A stretch of DNA of 64,000 bases. Source: Phytobacter palmae. Lineage in GTDB: Bacteria; Pseudomonadota; Gammaproteobacteria; Enterobacterales; Enterobacteriaceae. The position numbers and the translations under genes were made by a program. The stretch covers positions 124,001-188,000 of the forward strand of contig FONB01000008.1 in the NCBI GenBank assembly GCA_900112785.1, read 5' to 3'. Positions 7,562 through 19,728 of the stretch are shown piece by piece. The stretch's first letter is position 1; the number at the start of each line of letters is the position of its first letter. The notes beneath the pieces were generated by a model. It was not told the origin of the DNA. It was given only the letters and a program-made list of their open reading frames with translations, and ran no database searches.

Positions 7562-9076
7562 ATGCAAGACTCTACTCCTTATCTTTCCTTCCGCGGCATC
7601 GGCAAGACGTTCCCCGGCGTCAAGGCCCTGAGCGATATCAGCTTTGACTGCCATGCCGGCCAGGTCCACGCGTTGATGGGGGAGAATGGCGCGGGTAAGT
7701 CGACCCTGTTAAAAATTCTCAGCGGTAATTACGCGCCGACCACCGGTACGCTGGCAATTAAAGGACAGGATGTTAGCTTCGCCGATACCACGGCAGCGCT
7801 CAATGCTGGTGTGGCTATCATCTACCAGGAACTGCATCTGGTACCGGAAATGACGGTGGCGGAGAATATCTATCTCGGCCAGTTACCCCATAAAAGCGGA
7901 ATCGTTAACCGCTCACTTCTCAATTACGAAGCGGGTCTGCAACTGAAACACCTGGGACTGGATATCGACCCACAGACGCCGCTCAAATATCTCTCCATCG
8001 GCCAGTGGCAGATGGTTGAAATCGCAAAGGCGCTGGCACGTAATGCCAAAATTATCGCCTTTGATGAACCGACGAGTTCCCTGTCGGCGCGCGAAATCGA
8101 AAACCTGTTCAGGGTCATTCGCGAGCTGCGTAAAGAAGGGCGCGTCATTTTATATGTCTCGCACCGCATGGAAGAGATCTTCGCGCTCAGCGATGCCATC
8201 ACCGTGTTTAAAGATGGACGTTATGTACGTACCTTCACGGATATGCAACAGGTTAACCATGACCAGCTGGTTCAGGCGATGGTTGGCCGCGACCTGGGGG
8301 ATATCTACGGCTGGCAGCCGCGCGACTATGGCGAGGAGCGGCTACGCCTCGATCAGGTAAAAGCGCCAGGTGTTCGCACACCGATTAGCCTGACCGTGCG
8401 CAGCGGTGAGATTGTTGGCCTGTTTGGTCTGGTGGGAGCAGGGCGCAGCGAATTAATGAAAGGTCTGTTCGGCGGTACGCGCATTACCGAAGGGCAGGTC
8501 TTTATCGACGGTGCTGCGGTTAACATCCAGAAACCATCACATGCTATTCGCGCCGGTATGATGCTCTGCCCGGAAGATCGTAAAGCAGAGGGGATTATTC
8601 CTGTTCACTCCGTACAGGAGAATATCAATATCAGCGCCCGGCGTAAGTTTATCCATGCAGGATGTTTGATCAATAACGGCTGGGAGGCGCAGAACGCCGA
8701 GCATCACATTCGCAGTCTGAATATCAAAACGCCCAGTGCCGATCAGTTAATTATGAATCTTTCCGGGGGTAATCAGCAGAAGGCCATTCTGGGACGCTGG
8801 TTATCGGAAGAGATGAAAGTCATTTTGCTCGATGAACCCACACGCGGGATTGATGTGGGGGCCAAGCATGAAATCTATAACGTTATCTATGCGCTGGCAG
8901 CCCGCGGTGTCGCGGTGCTGTTTGCCTCCAGCGACCTGCCGGAAGTACTTGGTGTCGCCGACCGTATCGTGGTGATGCGCGAAGGTGAAATTGCCGGTGA
9001 ACTGCTTCATGGTCAGGCCGATGAACAGCGAGCGCTCAGCCTCGCGATGCCTAAAGTTAGCCAGGCTGTCGCCTGA
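7562..9076 (+). CDS. araG: L-arabinose ABC transporter, ATP-binding protein
   Basis: The 504-residue protein has two tandem ABC domains, as in AraG and other sugar importers. The first domain has Walker [10 protein letters not shown] (about 40-48) and Walker [11 protein letters not shown]. The second has a degenerate P-loop region [10 protein letters not shown], a signature LSGGNQQK and Walker [11 protein letters not shown]. The start is placed at 7562 behind a GGAGACG ribosome site, giving the length known for AraG; an earlier in-frame start would run through the intercistronic hairpin. Confidence 0.97.
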   Translation: MQDSTPYLSFRGIGKTFPGVKALSDISFDCHAGQVHALMGENGAGKSTLLKILSGNYAPTTGTLAIKGQDVSFADTTAALNAGVAIIYQELHLVPEMTVAENIYLGQLPHKSGIVNRSLLNYEAGLQLKHLGLDIDPQTPLKYLSIGQWQMVEIAKALARNAKIIAFDEPTSSLSAREIENLFRVIRELRKEGRVILYVSHRMEEIFALSDAITVFKDGRYVRTFTDMQQVNHDQLVQAMVGRDLGDIYGWQPRDYGEERLRLDQVKAPGVRTPISLTVRSGEIVGLFGLVGAGRSELMKGLFGGTRITEGQVFIDGAAVNIQKPSHAIRAGMMLCPEDRKAEGIIPVHSVQENINISARRKFIHAGCLINNGWEAQNAEHHIRSLNIKTPSADQLIMNLSGGNQQKAILGRWLSEEMKVILLDEPTRGIDVGAKHEIYNVIYALAARGVAVLFASSDLPEVLGVADRIVVMREGEIAGELLHGQADEQRALSLAMPKVSQAVA

Positions 9077-9090
9077 GCAAGGAGAATATG

Positions 9091-10077
9091 ATGTCATCTG
9101 TAACTTCTTCTGGCGCACCGAAGTCGCCATCGCAATTTAGCCTGGGCCGCATCTGGGATCAGTTCGGCATGCTGGTCGTGTTTGCCGCACTGTTTATTGG
9201 CTGTGCGGTCTTTGTGCCGAACTTCGCCTCGTTTGTGAATATGAAAGGGCTGGGTCTTGCAATCTCCATGTCCGGCATGGTGGCCTGCGGGATGTTGTTC
9301 TGTCTGGCCTCCGGTGACTTCGACCTTTCAGTTGCATCTGTTATCGCCTGTGCGGGCGTCACCACCGCTGTGGTGATCAACATGTCGGGTAGCCTGTGGC
9401 TGGGCGTATTTGCTGGCCTGATGTTGGGCGTGGTTAGCGGGTTTATTAACGGTTTTGTTATCGCCAGGCTAAAAATTAACGCCCTGATCACGACCCTTGC
9501 CACGATGCAAATCGTACGCGGGCTGGCTTATATCATTTCTGATGGTAAAGCGGTCGGTATTGAAGACGAGAGCTTCTTTACCCTCGGTTATGCCAACTGG
9601 CTGGGGCTGCCTGCGCCGATCTGGCTGACTGTCGCGTGCCTGATCATTTTTGGCTTCCTGTTAAATAAAACGACGTTCGGTCGAAACACGCTGGCGATTG
9701 GCGGTAATGAAGAAGCGGCTCGTCTGGCAGGCGTTCCCGTGGTTCGCACGAAGATCATTATCTTTGTTCTGTCCGGGCTGGTATCCGCAGCGGCCGGGAT
9801 TATCCTCGCCTCGCGCATGACAAGCGGCCAGCCGATGACGTCTATCGGTTATGAGCTGATTGTCATTTCAGCCTGCGTATTAGGCGGGGTATCGCTCAAA
9901 GGCGGCATCGGCAAGATCTCCTACGTGGTCGCCGGGATCCTGATTCTCGGAACCGTAGAGAACGCGATGAACCTGCTGAACATCTCGCCGTTTGCCCAGT
10001 ATGTGGTGCGTGGTTTGATCTTGCTGGCGGCGGTGATTTTTGACCGCTACAAACAAAAGGCTAAACGGACGGTTTAA
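9091..10077 (+). CDS. araH: L-arabinose ABC transporter, permease
   Basis: The 328-residue protein is the AraH inner-membrane permease with about eight to ten transmembrane segments. It contains the conserved ABC-permease stretch GGNEEAARLAGVPV, which contacts the ATPase. The ATG at 9091 has AAGGAG six bases upstream; ATG 9088 is also possible but too close to it. Fourteen bases separate it from araG, so the two are co-translated. A stem-loop follows the gene. Confidence 0.97.
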   Translation: MSSVTSSGAPKSPSQFSLGRIWDQFGMLVVFAALFIGCAVFVPNFASFVNMKGLGLAISMSGMVACGMLFCLASGDFDLSVASVIACAGVTTAVVINMSGSLWLGVFAGLMLGVVSGFINGFVIARLKINALITTLATMQIVRGLAYIISDGKAVGIEDESFFTLGYANWLGLPAPIWLTVACLIIFGFLLNKTTFGRNTLAIGGNEEAARLAGVPVVRTKIIIFVLSGLVSAAAGIILASRMTSGQPMTSIGYELIVISACVLGGVSLKGGIGKISYVVAGILILGTVENAMNLLNISPFAQYVVRGLILLAAVIFDRYKQKAKRTV

Positions 10078-10121
10078 CCCCCTACATCACTCTGATGCTT
10101 GATCTTTAAGCATACTTCCAG

Positions 10122-10155
10122 TAACCCATCAACCGCCAGAATGGTTGATGGGTTA
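10122..10155 (+). terminator. stem-loop after araH
   Basis: TAACCCATCAACC and GGTTGATGGGTTA form a perfect 13-bp stem with an eight-base loop, 45 bases past araH. A T-run is lacking, so termination may be partial or Rho-assisted. Confidence 0.6.
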
Positions 10156-10185
10156 TGTATAAAATGGCGAGCAGCGTCACACTGT

Positions 10186-10193
10186 CTATACTT
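10186..10193 (+). promoter_or_regulatory. candidate sigma-S -10 element of otsBA
   Basis: CTATACTT fits the extended -10 preferred by RpoS (CTATACT). It lies about 70 bases before otsB, and otsBA is a known RpoS-dependent operon in E. coli. Confidence 0.5.
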
Positions 10194-10212
10194 ACATGGC
10201 TAATGATAATGA

Positions 10213-12469
<2,257 letters not shown>

Positions 12470-12472
12470 CCA

Positions 12473-12500
12473 TAGCCCCTTCCGCAGCGCGGGAGGGGTT
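12473..12500. terminator. bidirectional stem-loop between otsA and uspC
   Basis: AGCCCCTTCCGC and GCGGGAGGGGTT form a GC-rich stem with one mismatch between the convergent stops of otsA and uspC. The U-tract is short on either strand. Confidence 0.6.
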
Positions 12501-12924
12501 ATTCGCTCAAGGGCACCAGCAAGACATCCACTTTACACGAACCGACTATCGCTTTAGCGGAGCAGGCTGCTCGCGCAAAGAAACTCTGATTGTGATTCCC
12601 ACAGATAACCAGGTCTACACCTTGTGTACGGCAAGTATGCAGGACGTGCTCGCTGAGCTCACCGGAGGTCATAATTACCTGTTCAATGGGGTAATCAGCA
12701 CGGCTTACCAGTTCGTCCATAAATTGCTGTGTCTCTTCCTGCAGAATTTCACGCACGTTTTCCATCATCGGCGCTGCAAGCTGATTATACATTTCGGGAT
12801 CAGACGTTAGTGTGATGAGAGTTAAGCGGGACTGAAACGGACGTGCTATTGACACCGCTTTTGCCACCAGCGCGTGGCTTTCCGGAGAGGCCGATACCGC
12901 AACCAACAGATGTGTGTAACCCAT
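12499..12924 (-). CDS. uspC: universal stress protein UspC
   Basis: The 141-residue protein belongs to the Usp family. It matches E. coli UspC in MGYTHLLVAVSASPES, VSIARP, SDPEMYNQLAAPM and the C-terminal DLVICGNHNQSFF. UspC helps survival of stress, influences motility and scaffolds the KdpDE response to salt in E. coli. The start at 12924 is chosen because AAGGAG precedes it; a longer frame from 12951 would contain that ribosome site. It is divergent from flhDC, as in E. coli. Confidence 0.93.
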   Translation of the reverse strand: MGYTHLLVAVSASPESHALVAKAVSIARPFQSRLTLITLTSDPEMYNQLAAPMMENVREILQEETQQFMDELVSRADYPIEQVIMTSGELSEHVLHTCRTQGVDLVICGNHNQSFFARAACSAKAIVGSCKVDVLLVPLSE

Positions 12925-13422
12925 GACTGGCTCCTTATCTATGAGGTTCACATATCACCATTACTCCGTTTGCGCCAACGTAGCAATAGACGATTATGGC
13001 AAACTTGTGAAGAAAGTCATAAATATTCATTAATTAAACTTATGAAATGGACAGCATGAAGTTTAACCATCTTAATTATAATTAAGCGCTTAAGTGAAAT
13101 TTTAAGAATTTAAAGTTAAATCTTTAAATTATTAATCGTCTTGATTAACAAATTTAAAATGATCCCGCACGGCAATTAATAAGCGAAGCTGTATTTCTAA
13201 TTGGTTGTTTTATATGGATATTTATTATTGTCTCTTTATTAGAAACGTATCGCCTATTTTAAACGCGTAAAGATAGTACACATCTGACCACTGTGCCGCA
13301 TTTTGATATGTCATATGAATGAGTATTCGCATTAAAAGAATAGAAAAATGTGTTGTTAGAACAAAAAATAATCAATTCAGAAGCAGGACTGATAGATTTC
13401 TTACCAGGAAATGCGTAAATTA

Positions 13423-13438
13423 TGTGACGTGGATCACA
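13423..13438. promoter_or_regulatory. CRP site of flhDC
   Basis: TGTGACGTGGATCACA is an ideal CRP palindrome (TGTGA-N6-TCACA), flanked by A/T. Its centre is about 71 bp before the inferred flhDC transcription start, the class I position known in E. coli. Confidence 0.88.
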
Positions 13439-13466
13439 TTTTTTCCAAAATTTCACTCTGGTCACA

Positions 13467-13502
13467 TTGTATGTCTCTGCACCTACGAGTACAGTTGCGT
13501 CG
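13467..13502 (+). promoter_or_regulatory. flhDC promoter
   Basis: A -10 hexamer TACAGT (13490-13495) is 17 bases after a weak -35 TTGTAT (13467-13472). The start would be near 13502, about 200 bases before flhD. This agrees with the spacing of the CRP site and the RcsAB box. A poor -35 fits a CRP-dependent promoter. Confidence 0.6.
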
Positions 13503-13504
13503 AA

Positions 13505-13520
13505 TTAGGAAAAATCTTAG
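13505..13520. promoter_or_regulatory. RcsAB box in the flhDC leader
   Basis: TTAGGAAAAATCTTAG matches the RcsAB consensus TAAGAATATTCTTA closely and lies just after the inferred transcription start, where RcsA/RcsB repress flhDC in E. coli. It links envelope stress and capsule control to loss of motility. Confidence 0.8.
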
Positions 13521-13702
13521 TTCTTTGTAAGAAATGATTAAGAGTGTGGCAAGGTAAAAACATTTGAGCGAGAGACCTGCCGCACGAGATCCTAAGTCTG
13601 TTATGCATTTAGCCTTTCTTTTTATACCGGGTTTTTCCCGGCGACATCACGGGGTGCGGTTTATCCGCATAAGATACAAGTTGGTTATTCGGGATGGGAA
13701 AA

Positions 13703-14053
13703 ATGCATACATCCGAGTTGCTGAAACACATTTATGACATCAATCTGTCATATCTGCTCCTTGCTCAGCGTTTAATTAGTCAGGACAAAGCGTCCGCCAT
13801 GTTCCGCTTAGGCGTTAACGAAGAAATGGCTAACACGCTGGGGGAGTTAACACTTCCGCAGATGGTTAAGCTCGCTGAAACGAATCAAGTCATTTGTCAG
13901 TTCCGTTTTGACAATCATCAGACTATTACGCGTCTGACTCAGGAATCACGTGTGGATGATTTACAGCAAATCCATACCGGCATTCTGCTCTCTACTCGCC
14001 TGTTGAATGAATCCAGCCAGTCAGGTGAACCAGCCCGGAAGAAAAGGGCGTAA
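13703..14053 (+). CDS. flhD: flagellar master regulator subunit FlhD
   Basis: The 116-residue protein ([20 protein letters not shown]) is FlhD, which assembles with FlhC into the hexameric FlhD4C2 activator of class 2 flagellar operons. Cys65 of E. coli is not obviously kept in the same context (QVICQF is found near 67). The ATG at 13703 gives the E. coli length and has GGGA upstream; ATG 13694 would add three residues. flhC starts two bases after the stop. Confidence 0.97.
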   Translation: MHTSELLKHIYDINLSYLLLAQRLISQDKASAMFRLGVNEEMANTLGELTLPQMVKLAETNQVICQFRFDNHQTITRLTQESRVDDLQQIHTGILLSTRLLNESSQSGEPARKKRA

Positions 14054-14055
14054 TC

Positions 14056-14634
14056 ATGAGCGAGAAAAGTATTGTTCAGGAAGCCCGCGACATTCAGTTA
14101 GCAATGGAACTGATCACGCTGGGCGCACGTTTGCAAATGCTGGAGAGTGAGACGCAACTGAGCCGTGGTCGTCTCATCAAGCTTTATAAAGAGCTGCGTG
14201 GTAGCCCGCCGCCGAAAGGTATGCTGCCATTCTCCACCGACTGGTTTATGACGTGGGAGCAAAATATTCATGCTTCAATGTTCTGTAATGCCTGGCAATT
14301 CTTACTAAAAACCGGGTTATGCAGCGGCGTTGATGCAGTAATCAAAGCTTATCGACTCTATCTCGAACAATGCCCTCAGCCTGAGGAAGGGCCACTGCTG
14401 GCTCTGACTCGTGCTTGGACTTTGGTACGTTTCGTGGAAAGCGGAATGCTGGAGTTGTCTCGCTGTAACTGCTGTGGTGGTAACTTTATCACCCACGCGC
14501 ATCAGCCTGTTGGCAGTTTCGCCTGTAGTTTATGCCAGCCGCCTTCTCGTGCGGTAAAAAGACGTAAACTTTCCCGGGATGCTGCCGATATTATTCCACA
14601 ACTGCTGGAAGAACAGATCGATCAGGCTGTTTGA
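14056..14634 (+). CDS. flhC: flagellar master regulator subunit FlhC
   Basis: The 192-residue FlhC carries the zinc ribbon with four cysteines: CNCCGGNF (two ligands near 137-140) and FACSLCQPP (two near 157-160). This shapes the DNA-binding part of FlhD4C2. It starts two bases after flhD, so it is translationally coupled. The 3' end of the reading frame contains the sigma-28 promoter for the MotR-like RNA and motA. Confidence 0.97.
   Translation: MSEKSIVQEARDIQLAMELITLGARLQMLESETQLSRGRLIKLYKELRGSPPPKGMLPFSTDWFMTWEQNIHASMFCNAWQFLLKTGLCSGVDAVIKAYRLYLEQCPQPEEGPLLALTRAWTLVRFVESGMLELSRCNCCGGNFITHAHQPVGSFACSLCQPPSRAVKRRKLSRDAADIIPQLLEEQIDQAV
14565..14591 (+). promoter_or_regulatory. sigma-28 (FliA) promoter inside flhC
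   Basis: TAAA (14565-14568), a 15-base spacer and GCCGATAT (14584-14591) match the flagellar sigma-28 consensus TAAA-N15-GCCGATAA with one change. Transcription would start near 14598 and read through the end of flhC towards motA. A motA promoter inside flhC is known in E. coli. Confidence 0.9.
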
Positions 14635-14692
14635 CCGAATAAGGTGTGGGACAAACTCCAGCAGCGGTGAAGTTATACCGCTGCTTTTTTTT
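14598..14692 (+). ncRNA. motR: MotR-like sigma-28-dependent small RNA
   Basis: An RNA of roughly 95 bases is predicted from the sigma-28 promoter in flhC to the strong terminator before motA. This matches the position and size of E. coli MotR, an Hfq-binding RNA from the motA 5' UTR that adjusts flagellar synthesis. The 5' end is an estimate. Longer transcripts that pass the terminator would carry motAB-cheAW. Confidence 0.72.
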
Positions 14693-14693
14693 T
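14660..14693 (+). terminator. intrinsic terminator between flhC and motA
   Basis: AGCAGCGGT and ACCGCTGCT form a perfect 9-bp stem with an eight-base loop, followed by nine consecutive T. It would end flhDC and MotR transcripts. Readthrough from the flhC-internal promoter is needed for motA expression unless another promoter exists. Confidence 0.92.
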
Positions 14694-14760
14694 CCCTGCC
14701 ATTCGTCAAAACCCTGCGATTTGTCTTCCTTGCCATAGTCATTAGCGGAAGGATGATGTC

Positions 14761-15648
14761 GTGCTTATCGTATTAGGTTACATAGTGGTTGTGGGTGCTG
14801 TCCTTGGCGGGTATATGATGACCGGCGGGCACCTTGGCGCACTTTATCAACCGTCCGAGCTTATCATCATTGGTGGCGCTGGCATCGGTGCGTTTATCGT
14901 CGGCAACAATGGTAAAGCCATCAAGGGCACCATCAAGGCGTTACCTTTGCTGTTTCGCCGCTCCAAATATACAAAAAGTATGTACATGGATTTGCTGGCG
15001 CTGCTCTATCGCCTGATGGCGAAGTCCCGCCAGCAGGGGATGTTCTCCCTCGAACGGGATATTGAAAACCCGAAAGAGAGCGAGATTTTTGCCAGCTACC
15101 CGCGCATCATCGCCGATGCCACCATGCTCGAATTTATTGTTGATTATCTGCGCCTTATCATCAGCGGCAATATGAACACCTTCGAAATTGAAGCGCTGAT
15201 GGACGAAGAGATCGAAACCCACGAAAGCGAAGCGGAAGTTCCGGCAAACGCCCTGGCGGCGGTCGGGGACTCATTGCCCGCATTTGGTATCGTTGCGGCG
15301 GTTATGGGCGTGGTTCACGCACTGGCCTCAGCGGATCGCCCGGCAGCGGAGCTTGGTGCGCTAATTGCCCACGCGATGGTGGGAACCTTCCTTGGTATTT
15401 TGTTGGCGTACGGCTTTATCTCTCCACTGGCCAGCGTGTTGCGTCAGAAAAGCGCCGAAACCACCAAAATGATGCAGTGCGTCAAGATAACTCTGTTGTC
15501 GAATCTGAACGGCTACGCGCCGCCAATTGCCGTCGAGTTTGGGCGTAAAACGCTGTACTCAACCGAACGTCCGTCGTTTGTCGAACTGGATGAACACGTG
15601 CGCGCGGTAAGAAACCCTAACCAACAGACAACGACTGAGGACGCATGA
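14761..15648 (+). CDS. motA: flagellar stator protein MotA
   Basis: The 295-residue inner-membrane protein has four transmembrane segments and a large cytoplasmic loop. Residues that contact the rotor are kept (Arg90 and Glu98 in [14 protein letters not shown]), as is Pro173 (SLPAFG) needed for proton-driven movement. MotA5B2 forms the proton-conducting stator. The start is GTG 14761, with GGAAGGA upstream. It overlaps motB by four bases. Confidence 0.98.
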   Translation: MLIVLGYIVVVGAVLGGYMMTGGHLGALYQPSELIIIGGAGIGAFIVGNNGKAIKGTIKALPLLFRRSKYTKSMYMDLLALLYRLMAKSRQQGMFSLERDIENPKESEIFASYPRIIADATMLEFIVDYLRLIISGNMNTFEIEALMDEEIETHESEAEVPANALAAVGDSLPAFGIVAAVMGVVHALASADRPAAELGALIAHAMVGTFLGILLAYGFISPLASVLRQKSAETTKMMQCVKITLLSNLNGYAPPIAVEFGRKTLYSTERPSFVELDEHVRAVRNPNQQTTTEDA

Positions 15649-16598
15649 AAAATCAGTCCCATCCTATCGTCGTCGTAAGACGCAAGAAACATAAAGGACA
15701 TGGCGGGGGAGCACACGGCTCCTGGAAGATTGCCTATGCCGACTTTATGACGGCGATGATGGCTTTTTTCCTGGTTATGTGGCTTATCTCAATTTCTAGC
15801 CCTAAAGAACTGATTCAGATTGCCGAATACTTTCGTACACCCCTTGCAACAGCAGTAACGGGTGGACCAAGAATTTCGAATAGCGACAGTCCTATTCCGG
15901 GCGGTGGCGATGACTACACACAGCAGCAGGGTGAAGTTAAAAAACAGCCGAACATTGATGATCTCAAGCAACGTATGGAGCAAGCGCGGCTGAAAAAATT
16001 GCGCGGCGATCTGGACCAACTGATCGAAGCCGATCCGAAATTGCGTGCTCTGCGCCCGCACCTCAAGATCGATCTTGTTCAGGAAGGTTTGCGTATTCAG
16101 ATTATCGATAGCCAGAATCGCCCGATGTTTAAAACCGGCCGAGCAGAAGTGGAGCCCTATATGCGTGACATTTTGCGGGCTATAGCACCGGTACTAAATG
16201 GTATTCCGAACAAAATTAGCATTTCCGGACACACCGATGACTATCCCTACGCCAACGGTGAGAAAGGATACAGCAACTGGGAACTTTCAGCGGATCGTGC
16301 AAACGCATCGCGACGAGAACTGGTTGCTGGGGGTCTCGACGATGGAAAAATGCTTCGAGTCATTGGCATGGCAGCCACAATGAGGCTGGCAGAGCGCGGA
16401 CCGAATGAGGCGATCAACCGCCGTATCAGCCTGTTGGTGCTAAACAAACAAGCAGAAGAAGCCATTCTGCATGAAAACGCCGAAAGCCAGAATGTGCCAA
16501 TAAGCGTCATTACACAGCCGGAGGCAGAAGCGGCGCCAGCGCCAGCATCCGAGCCTGCGGCGGCAGTTACAACATCGCCACAACCCGAGTCGAGGTGA
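15645..16598 (+). CDS. motB: flagellar stator protein MotB
   Basis: The 317-residue protein has one N-terminal transmembrane helix with the proton-carrying Asp33 in [15 protein letters not shown] (Asp32 in E. coli), a plug/linker segment, and a C-terminal OmpA-like peptidoglycan-binding domain ([30 protein letters not shown]). Compared with the 308 residues of E. coli it has a longer Ala/Pro/Glu-rich tail. It overlaps motA by four bases. Confidence 0.97.
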   Translation: MKNQSHPIVVVRRKKHKGHGGGAHGSWKIAYADFMTAMMAFFLVMWLISISSPKELIQIAEYFRTPLATAVTGGPRISNSDSPIPGGGDDYTQQQGEVKKQPNIDDLKQRMEQARLKKLRGDLDQLIEADPKLRALRPHLKIDLVQEGLRIQIIDSQNRPMFKTGRAEVEPYMRDILRAIAPVLNGIPNKISISGHTDDYPYANGEKGYSNWELSADRANASRRELVAGGLDDGKMLRVIGMAATMRLAERGPNEAINRRISLLVLNKQAEEAILHENAESQNVPISVITQPEAEAAPAPASEPAAAVTTSPQPESR

Positions 16599-16602
16599 TT
16601 GC

Positions 16603-18660
16603 GTGAGCATGGATATTAGCGATTTTTATCAGACGTTCTTTGATGAAGCTGACGAGTTGTTGGCCGACATGGAGCAGCATTTGTTAGATCTGGTGCCAGA
16701 AGCGCCGGACTCTGAACAACTCAATGCCATCTTTCGTGCCGCCCACTCTATTAAAGGCGGTGCGGGCACGTTTGGCTTCACCATTTTGCAGGAAACCACG
16801 CACCTGATGGAAAACCTGCTTGATGAAGCCCGCCGTGGGGAAATGCAGCTCAACACTGACATCATTAACCTGTTTTTGGAAACCAAAGATATTATGCAGG
16901 AACAGCTCGATGCCTATAAAAGCTCTTCGGAGCCGGATGCCGCCAGCTTTGAATATATCTGCAATGCGTTGCGTCAGTTAGCGTTGGAAGCCAAAGGGCA
17001 AGCTGTTCCGGCCGCAACCAATAGCGCCAAATTGTCCGTTGTTGAAAGCGCCGTACAGGAGGCAGAGGCTGCCGCTCCGGCGACCGCCGCCGATGACGGA
17101 AAGCTGCGTATTGTGCTGTCGCGTCTAAAAGAGAACGAAGTCAGCCTTCTGGAAGAAGAGCTGGGTAACCTCGGCACGCTTACTGACGTTGTTAAAGGGA
17201 CCGATACCTTAAGCGTCACGCTGGACGGCGGCGTAAGCCAGGAAGATATCATTGCGGTGCTGTGCTTCGTTATAGAAGCAGATCAGATTGCCTTTGAAAA
17301 CGCCAGCGTACCTGTGGAAGCCGCCCCTGCGGAAAGCGCACCGGTCGATGCCGTTGAAGAAGCCGCACCGACAGCAGCTCCGGCTCCGGTTGTCCAGGCG
17401 GCTCCCGCCCCGGCACTGAAAGCGGTCGCCAAAGAGCAACCCGCAGGCCGTGAAAAACCGGCACGCGCCAGTGAGTCAACCAGTATCCGTGTTGCGGTAG
17501 AAAAAGTTGACCAACTGATTAACCTCGTCGGCGAGCTGGTTATTACTCAGTCGATGCTGGCTCAGCGTTCAAACGAACTGGACCCGGTCACCCACGGCGA
17601 CCTTATTACCAGCATGACGCAGTTGCAGCGTAACGCACGCGATCTGCAAGAATCGGTAATGTCTATCCGTATGATGCCGATGGAATACGTATTCAGCCGC
17701 TTCCCGCGTCTGGTGCGTGATCTGGCGAGCAAGCTGGATAAGCAGGTTGAACTGACGCTGCAAGGTAGCTCGACAGAACTGGATAAGAGTCTGATTGAAC
17801 GCATCATTGACCCGTTAACGCACCTGGTGCGTAACAGCCTTGACCATGGGATCGAAGTTCCGGAAAAACGCGTTGCAGCAGGCAAATCGCCGGTCGGCAA
17901 CCTGATCCTTTCCGCTGAACATCAGGGTGGCAATATCTGCATTGAAGTTACCGATGATGGTGCGGGCCTCAACCGTGAGCGTATCCTGGCAAAAGCCATA
18001 TCGCAGGGCATGCCGGTCCACGAAAACATGAGCGACGAAGAGGTCGGCATGTTGATCTTCGCACCAGGCTTCTCCACCGCTGAGCAGGTAACCGATGTCT
18101 CAGGGCGTGGTGTAGGCATGGATGTGGTGAAACGTAACATCCAGGAGATGGGCGGGCACGTTGAGATCAAATCACGTCAGGGTGCAGGTACGACGATTCG
18201 CATTCTCCTGCCGTTGACGCTGGCAATCCTTGACGGCATGTCCGTTAAAGTGAGCGATGAAGTCTTCATCCTGCCGCTGAACGCGGTGATGGAGTCGCTG
18301 CAACCTCGCGAAGAAGATTTGCACCCACTGGCTGGTGGTGAGCGTGTACTTGAAGTACGCGGCGAGTACCTGCCGCTGGTAGAGTTGTGGAAAGTATTTG
18401 ATGTTAATGGCGCGAAAACCGAAGCTACGCAGGGGATTGTCGTTATCCTGCAAAGCGCAGGCCGTCGCTATGCATTGCTGGTCGATCAGCTGATTGGTCA
18501 GCATCAGGTAGTAGTGAAAAACCTTGAAAGCAATTACCGCAAAGTGCCGGGAATTTCCGCGGCAACTATCCTTGGGGATGGTAGCGTTGCGCTGATTGTT
18601 GACGTTTCGGCACTACAGGGATTAAACCGTGAACAACGTGTGGCGCACACTGCCGCCTGA
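16603..18660 (+). CDS. cheA: chemotaxis histidine kinase CheA
   Basis: The 685-residue kinase has all five domains: P1 with the phosphorylated His48 (RAAHSIKGG), P2 that docks CheY and CheB (about 165-245), P3 dimerisation ([15 protein letters not shown]), P4 ATP-binding ([30 protein letters not shown]) and the CheW-like P5. It begins with GTG 16603 behind GAGGTGA. Met98 (16894) is the internal start that yields CheA-short in E. coli. It is about 30 residues longer than the E. coli protein because its Ala/Pro-rich linkers around P2 are expanded. Confidence 0.98.
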   Translation: MSMDISDFYQTFFDEADELLADMEQHLLDLVPEAPDSEQLNAIFRAAHSIKGGAGTFGFTILQETTHLMENLLDEARRGEMQLNTDIINLFLETKDIMQEQLDAYKSSSEPDAASFEYICNALRQLALEAKGQAVPAATNSAKLSVVESAVQEAEAAAPATAADDGKLRIVLSRLKENEVSLLEEELGNLGTLTDVVKGTDTLSVTLDGGVSQEDIIAVLCFVIEADQIAFENASVPVEAAPAESAPVDAVEEAAPTAAPAPVVQAAPAPALKAVAKEQPAGREKPARASESTSIRVAVEKVDQLINLVGELVITQSMLAQRSNELDPVTHGDLITSMTQLQRNARDLQESVMSIRMMPMEYVFSRFPRLVRDLASKLDKQVELTLQGSSTELDKSLIERIIDPLTHLVRNSLDHGIEVPEKRVAAGKSPVGNLILSAEHQGGNICIEVTDDGAGLNRERILAKAISQGMPVHENMSDEEVGMLIFAPGFSTAEQVTDVSGRGVGMDVVKRNIQEMGGHVEIKSRQGAGTTIRILLPLTLAILDGMSVKVSDEVFILPLNAVMESLQPREEDLHPLAGGERVLEVRGEYLPLVELWKVFDVNGAKTEATQGIVVILQSAGRRYALLVDQLIGQHQVVVKNLESNYRKVPGISAATILGDGSVALIVDVSALQGLNREQRVAHTAA

Positions 18661-18683
18661 CTGAGTTAAAAGAAGGTAAAAAC

Positions 18684-19187
18684 ATGACCGGTATGAGCAA
18701 TGTAACAAAACTGGCTGGCGAGCCATCGGGCCAGGAATTCCTGGTATTTACCCTGGGCGATGAAGAATACGGTATCGATATTCTGAAAGTGCAGGAAATT
18801 CGTGGCTATGATCAGGTCACCCGTATCGCCAATACCCCTGACTTTATTAAGGGAGTCACTAACTTACGCGGCGTTATCGTTCCTATCGTCGACCTGCGCG
18901 TGAAATTCAGCCAGGGCGAAGTTGAATACAACGATAACACGGTGGTCATCGTACTGAACTTTGGTCAGCGTGTGGTAGGGATTGTTGTCGATGGTGTCTC
19001 TGACGTGCTGTCGCTGGCGGCTGATCAAATCCGCCCGGCGCCGGAATTCGCGGTTACTCTGTCCACTGAATACCTGACAGGTCTTGGCGCGCTCGGTGAG
19101 CGTATGCTGATTCTGGTGAATATCGAAAAACTGCTGAACAGCGAAGAAATGGCTCTTCTGGATATCGCGGCTACCCACGTCGCGTAA
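18684..19187 (+). CDS. cheW: chemotaxis coupling protein CheW
   Basis: The 167-residue SH3-like adaptor joins CheA to receptors in the signalling array. Typical segments are [32 protein letters not shown] and [25 protein letters not shown] precedes the start. In E. coli tar follows directly, but here a terminator and a pilus locus intervene. Confidence 0.98.
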   Translation: MTGMSNVTKLAGEPSGQEFLVFTLGDEEYGIDILKVQEIRGYDQVTRIANTPDFIKGVTNLRGVIVPIVDLRVKFSQGEVEYNDNTVVIVLNFGQRVVGIVVDGVSDVLSLAADQIRPAPEFAVTLSTEYLTGLGALGERMLILVNIEKLLNSEEMALLDIAATHVA

Positions 19188-19200
19188 TTTTCCACCTCCA

Positions 19201-19230
19201 TAAACCCCTGCGTCATTGCGTGGGGGTTTA
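19201..19230 (+). terminator. stem-loop after cheW
   Basis: TAAACCCC-TGCG and GCGT-GGGGGTTTA form a stem with a five-base loop, followed by TTTCCC. It separates motAB-cheAW from the pilus locus. Confidence 0.72.
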
Positions 19231-19728
19231 TTTCCCTTCCTGCCGTTTATACGCGCTTCTTGTCTCTTTTATTTATCTGTCCTGTTTCGAGTATTTATCA
19301 CCGTTAATATTGCGGCGCTAAAAAATAGATGACGATAAGTAATGAGGGTGACCGTTAGGTAGCGTATTGGTACTTACGATACATTATATATTTACCAGAT
19401 AAAGACACCTTATACACAGGGTTTTCTTTAAAGGAGACCACGGGCAGTATAACTCTGGATTTGTTTTAGCGTATGTAAATAATGTTTTCTTCCGGCTTAA
19501 GTTACTATATTATAGAAATCAGTTACGCAACTGAATTATTTCGAATCTAACTTATTGTTTGACTGCTAAGTAATAATCAATAATTCATTGAATAACTTCG
19601 ATATTTACAATTTCTGTAATTATAAGTGATACGCATTTTAATAATGCCGGCGTTATGCAGTGATGGAAGTGCGATTTTTAAATCGTGACTGCGTGATAAA
19701 TAACCTGCGCTATTTCCGGAACTGTACT
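19231..19728. promoter_or_regulatory. long AT-rich leader before the first pilin gene
   Basis: About 500 bases without a gene, markedly richer in A/T than the chemotaxis genes beside it. Patches such as TATATATTT (around 19386) and TTACTATATTATAGAA (around 19500) would suit H-NS silencing and hold candidate -10 elements. No specific operator was recognised. The base composition suggests the locus was acquired. Confidence 0.45.

Larger units (their letters stand above)
12925..13702. promoter_or_regulatory. uspC-flhDC divergent control region
   Basis: A long AT-rich region of nearly 780 bases with no credible gene. Its right part holds the flhDC CRP site, promoter, RcsAB box and a roughly 200-base leader, annotated separately. 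The left part should contain the uspC promoter. Runs of TTAAT/AATTA between 13020 and 13250 would suit H-NS or LrhA-type binding, but no specific operator can be named. Confidence 0.6.
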
